The position numbers and the translations under genes are program-made. 6,249 nt of DNA from Gammaproteobacteria bacterium. Lineage in GTDB: Bacteria > Pseudomonadota > Gammaproteobacteria > JAURND01. The stretch is taken from assembly GCA_030830425.1 (NCBI GenBank), contig JAURND010000098.1, forward strand, positions 1-6,249. The letters run 5' to 3'. Positions 5,036-6,249 of the stretch are shown here, piece by piece; positions within the stretch are counted from its first letter, which is position 1, and the number at the start of each line of letters is the position of its first letter. Below the pieces are notes generated by a model, which was not told where the DNA came from, did no database searches, and was given only the letters and a program-made list of their open reading frames with translations.

Positions 5036-5065
5036 TTGTGTTATTATCTTTTTTATGAGTAAAAT
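5036..5065 (+). promoter_or_regulatory. Candidate promoter for the LbtU-like porin
   Basis: TTGTGT (5036-5041) as -35, an 18-nt spacer and TAAAAT (5060-5065, 5 of 6) as -10 would start transcription near 5072, leaving a leader of about 100 nt. No convincing Fur box is visible, although iron control is expected for an LbtU-type gene. The 249-bp region 4925-5173 otherwise holds repeat D and the two stem-loops listed. Confidence 0.4.
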
Positions 5066-5084
5066 TCGCGCCTACTTGGTTTTG

Positions 5085-5115
5085 AGTGTTTTTTGCACAG
5101 CAAATTTTCAACACT
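5085..5115 (+). other. Leader stem-loop of the porin mRNA
   Basis: AGTGTT (5085-5090) pairs with AACACT (5110-5115), enclosing a second stem TTTGC (5092-5096) with GCAAA (5100-5104) and a 3-nt loop ACA. It lies between the candidate promoter and the ribosome binding site, where it could affect mRNA stability or translation. It matches no riboswitch class that I recognise. Confidence 0.35.
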
Positions 5116-5163
5116 AAAGGCCCATATTAAAGCTAAGTGAACATTCAAAAAAACAATCATTAA

Positions 5164-5168
5164 AAGGA
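5164..5168 (+). promoter_or_regulatory. Ribosome binding site of the porin gene
   Basis: AAGGA lies 5 nt before the ATG at 5174 and 11 nt before the in-frame ATG at 5180. Spacing favours 5174, giving MIMKHKK; either start keeps the signal peptide. Confidence 0.65.
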
Positions 5169-5173
5169 AATAG

Positions 5174-6249
5174 ATGATCATGAAACATAAAAAACTATTG
5201 GCATTTTCGATAGCATGCTGCTTATTAAAAGCAACAACAGGTTTAGCCGCTTCAGAACCCCCAAGTTCAGAATTAGATCTGCAAAAAGCGATACAAAAAA
5301 TCAACAACCAAACTGCAGATCTAGAAAAAGAAATCAGAATGCTTAAAGCTGAGTTACGACAAGTCAAGCAAACAAAAATCAAAAAATCTCAGCCTTCTGC
5401 CTCCGAATCTCAAGCTGCTTCTACAGTAAATAACAGTACTCAGCAAGCAAATAAAATTGTGCCATCTAACACATTTTTGGGTATTCAGCGATTTGTTGCG
5501 TCTCCTGTGCTGAATGTTTCACTACCTTCTCATTCACTAGACTTAGATCCTTCTGGTTTTCTTTCATATCAATCCGGCATGGCTCAAGGATTATTTTATT
5601 TACAACAGCGCAAAGCACTGGAAGATCAAGAAAAAACACATAACCTGCCCGGGGATGATCGACCACAAGTTATGCTTGGTGGAAAATTAGAGGCGCAAGC
5701 CAGCTTGCAAAATCCTTACGTAGGTACAAATACCAATAATATTGATCTGGTGACCGCCGAATTAGAAGTGCTGACCCAAGCAAGCCCGTGGGTAAACGGT
5801 GTTTTTATCATCGATTATAATAACGCATCGCTGAACCAGGTTTTGCAGGGTTCCGGCAATCCAATCAATAACTCTAATCTCTTTTTAAATCGTGGCTATA
5901 TTACATTAGGCAACTTAAATCAGTCACCGGTTTATTTCAATGTCGGTCAAATGTATGCACCCTTTGGTACTTATGGCGGTTGGACATTAACGAATTCAAC
6001 CACCAAAGTGTTAGGCAGAGCCATTGTTCGTGCCGCGGAATTGGGTTTCGTCAAAGATGGGTTTAATACTTCTGTTTATGCCTTTAATGGTGGCCCAACA
6101 ACCAGTTTCAGCAACAACCAAATCAATAATTGGGGAACAGATGCGTCTTATAAATTTAACTTTGGGCAATACAATGCTGATTTGGGTGTTGGATTCATCA
6201 ATGATATTGCTAGCGCACAAGGCGCACAGCTAACCGGTGGTGGAGCCGG
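5174..6249 (+). CDS. LbtU-like outer-membrane siderophore porin (5' part, runs off the window)
   Basis: The frame is open for 358 codons to the right edge; the C-terminal part is missing. Residues 1-25 form a Sec signal peptide (MIMKHKK, hydrophobic core, TTGLA then ASEPP). Residues 31-70 are strongly helical with heptad-like Leu/Ile spacing, probably a short periplasmic coiled coil, and 71-100 is a Ser/Gln/Asn/Ala-rich linker. From about 165 alternating beta-barrel-like strands begin (QVMLGGKLEAQASL, DLVTAELEVLTQ, WVNGVFIIDY). The block FLNRGYITLGNLNQSPVYFNVGQMYAPFGTY (237-267) is, from memory, characteristic of the Legionella LbtU family. LbtU is the TonB-independent outer-membrane receptor for the siderophore legiobactin, so iron uptake is the best guess. 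However, the family has many paralogues of unknown cargo, and a DcaP-like trimeric porin with an N-terminal coiled coil is an alternative. It is transcribed divergently from rdgB. Confidence 0.82.
   Translation, partial: MIMKHKKLLAFSIACCLLKATTGLAASEPPSSELDLQKAIQKINNQTADLEKEIRMLKAELRQVKQTKIKKSQPSASESQAASTVNNSTQQANKIVPSNTFLGIQRFVASPVLNVSLPSHSLDLDPSGFLSYQSGMAQGLFYLQQRKALEDQEKTHNLPGDDRPQVMLGGKLEAQASLQNPYVGTNTNNIDLVTAELEVLTQASPWVNGVFIIDYNNASLNQVLQGSGNPINNSNLFLNRGYITLGNLNQSPVYFNVGQMYAPFGTYGGWTLTNSTTKVLGRAIVRAAELGFVKDGFNTSVYAFNGGPTTSFSNNQINNWGTDASYKFNFGQYNADLGVGFINDIASAQGAQLTGGGA

Noticed and set aside
5003..5062. Fur box upstream of the porin
   Set aside because: TTATTATC and ATCATCTCATGAT only partly resemble the 19-bp Fur consensus; no stretch gives an acceptable match.
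5180..5230. Lipoprotein signal (FSIACC) in the porin N-terminus
   Set aside because: The residues before each Cys do not fit the lipobox, and a normal signal peptidase I site (GLA-A) follows.
5053..5666. Minus-strand ORFs opposite the porin gene (5053-5382, 5466-5666)
   Set aside because: The plus-strand frame is open across this region with signal peptide, coiled coil and family motifs; the antisense ORFs show nothing recognisable.

Overview
The window is AT-rich bacterial DNA and most likely comes from a gammaproteobacterium of the Legionellales type (Legionella, Coxiella, Berkiella or Aquicella relatives). The main pointer is the last gene, an outer-membrane porin resembling Legionella LbtU. 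A TyrP/Mtr-type amino acid permease, PgpA and RdgB fit this placement. It is an inference from remembered protein families, not a database match.

Layout, left to right. Positions 1-569 (+) hold the 3' end of a CapD/WbpM/FlaA1-type NDP-sugar dehydratase/epimerase for surface polysaccharide. Positions 570-906 hold no gene but contain repeats. Positions 907-2100 (+) encode an 11-TM aromatic amino acid permease. Positions 2101-2345 are a structured spacer with a good sigma70-like promoter. Positions 2346-3470 (+) encode a short-type citrate synthase, followed by a hairpin terminator. On the minus strand are pgpA (3550-4071) and rdgB (4295-4924). After a divergent 249-bp intergenic region, a signal-peptide-bearing LbtU-like porin starts at 5174 and runs off the right edge. 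The genes do not form one pathway: envelope sugar synthesis, amino acid uptake, TCA-cycle entry, phospholipid synthesis, nucleotide-pool cleaning and outer-membrane transport sit side by side.

The most unusual content is a small interspersed palindromic repeat. Its unit is about 63 bp: 13-bp terminal inverted repeats (TATACTGCTCGTA / TACGAGCAGTATA) around a 37-nt interior. There are three clear copies (A 537-613, B 684-760, C 4251-4314), one half-conserved inverted copy (D 4924-4983) and one eroded inverted copy (E 4032-4069). Copies B and C carry a longer shared upstream module. These repeats sit on gene ends. They encode the last residues and stop codons of the first CDS and of rdgB. One repeat arm also ends on the A of the rdgB start codon and, with identical geometry, on an internal ATG of pgpA. 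rdgB is therefore enclosed by repeats in inverted orientation.

Secondary points are a Glu in place of the usual catalytic Asp in the citrate synthase, and two GCATGC sites exactly 42 bp apart around its promoter.
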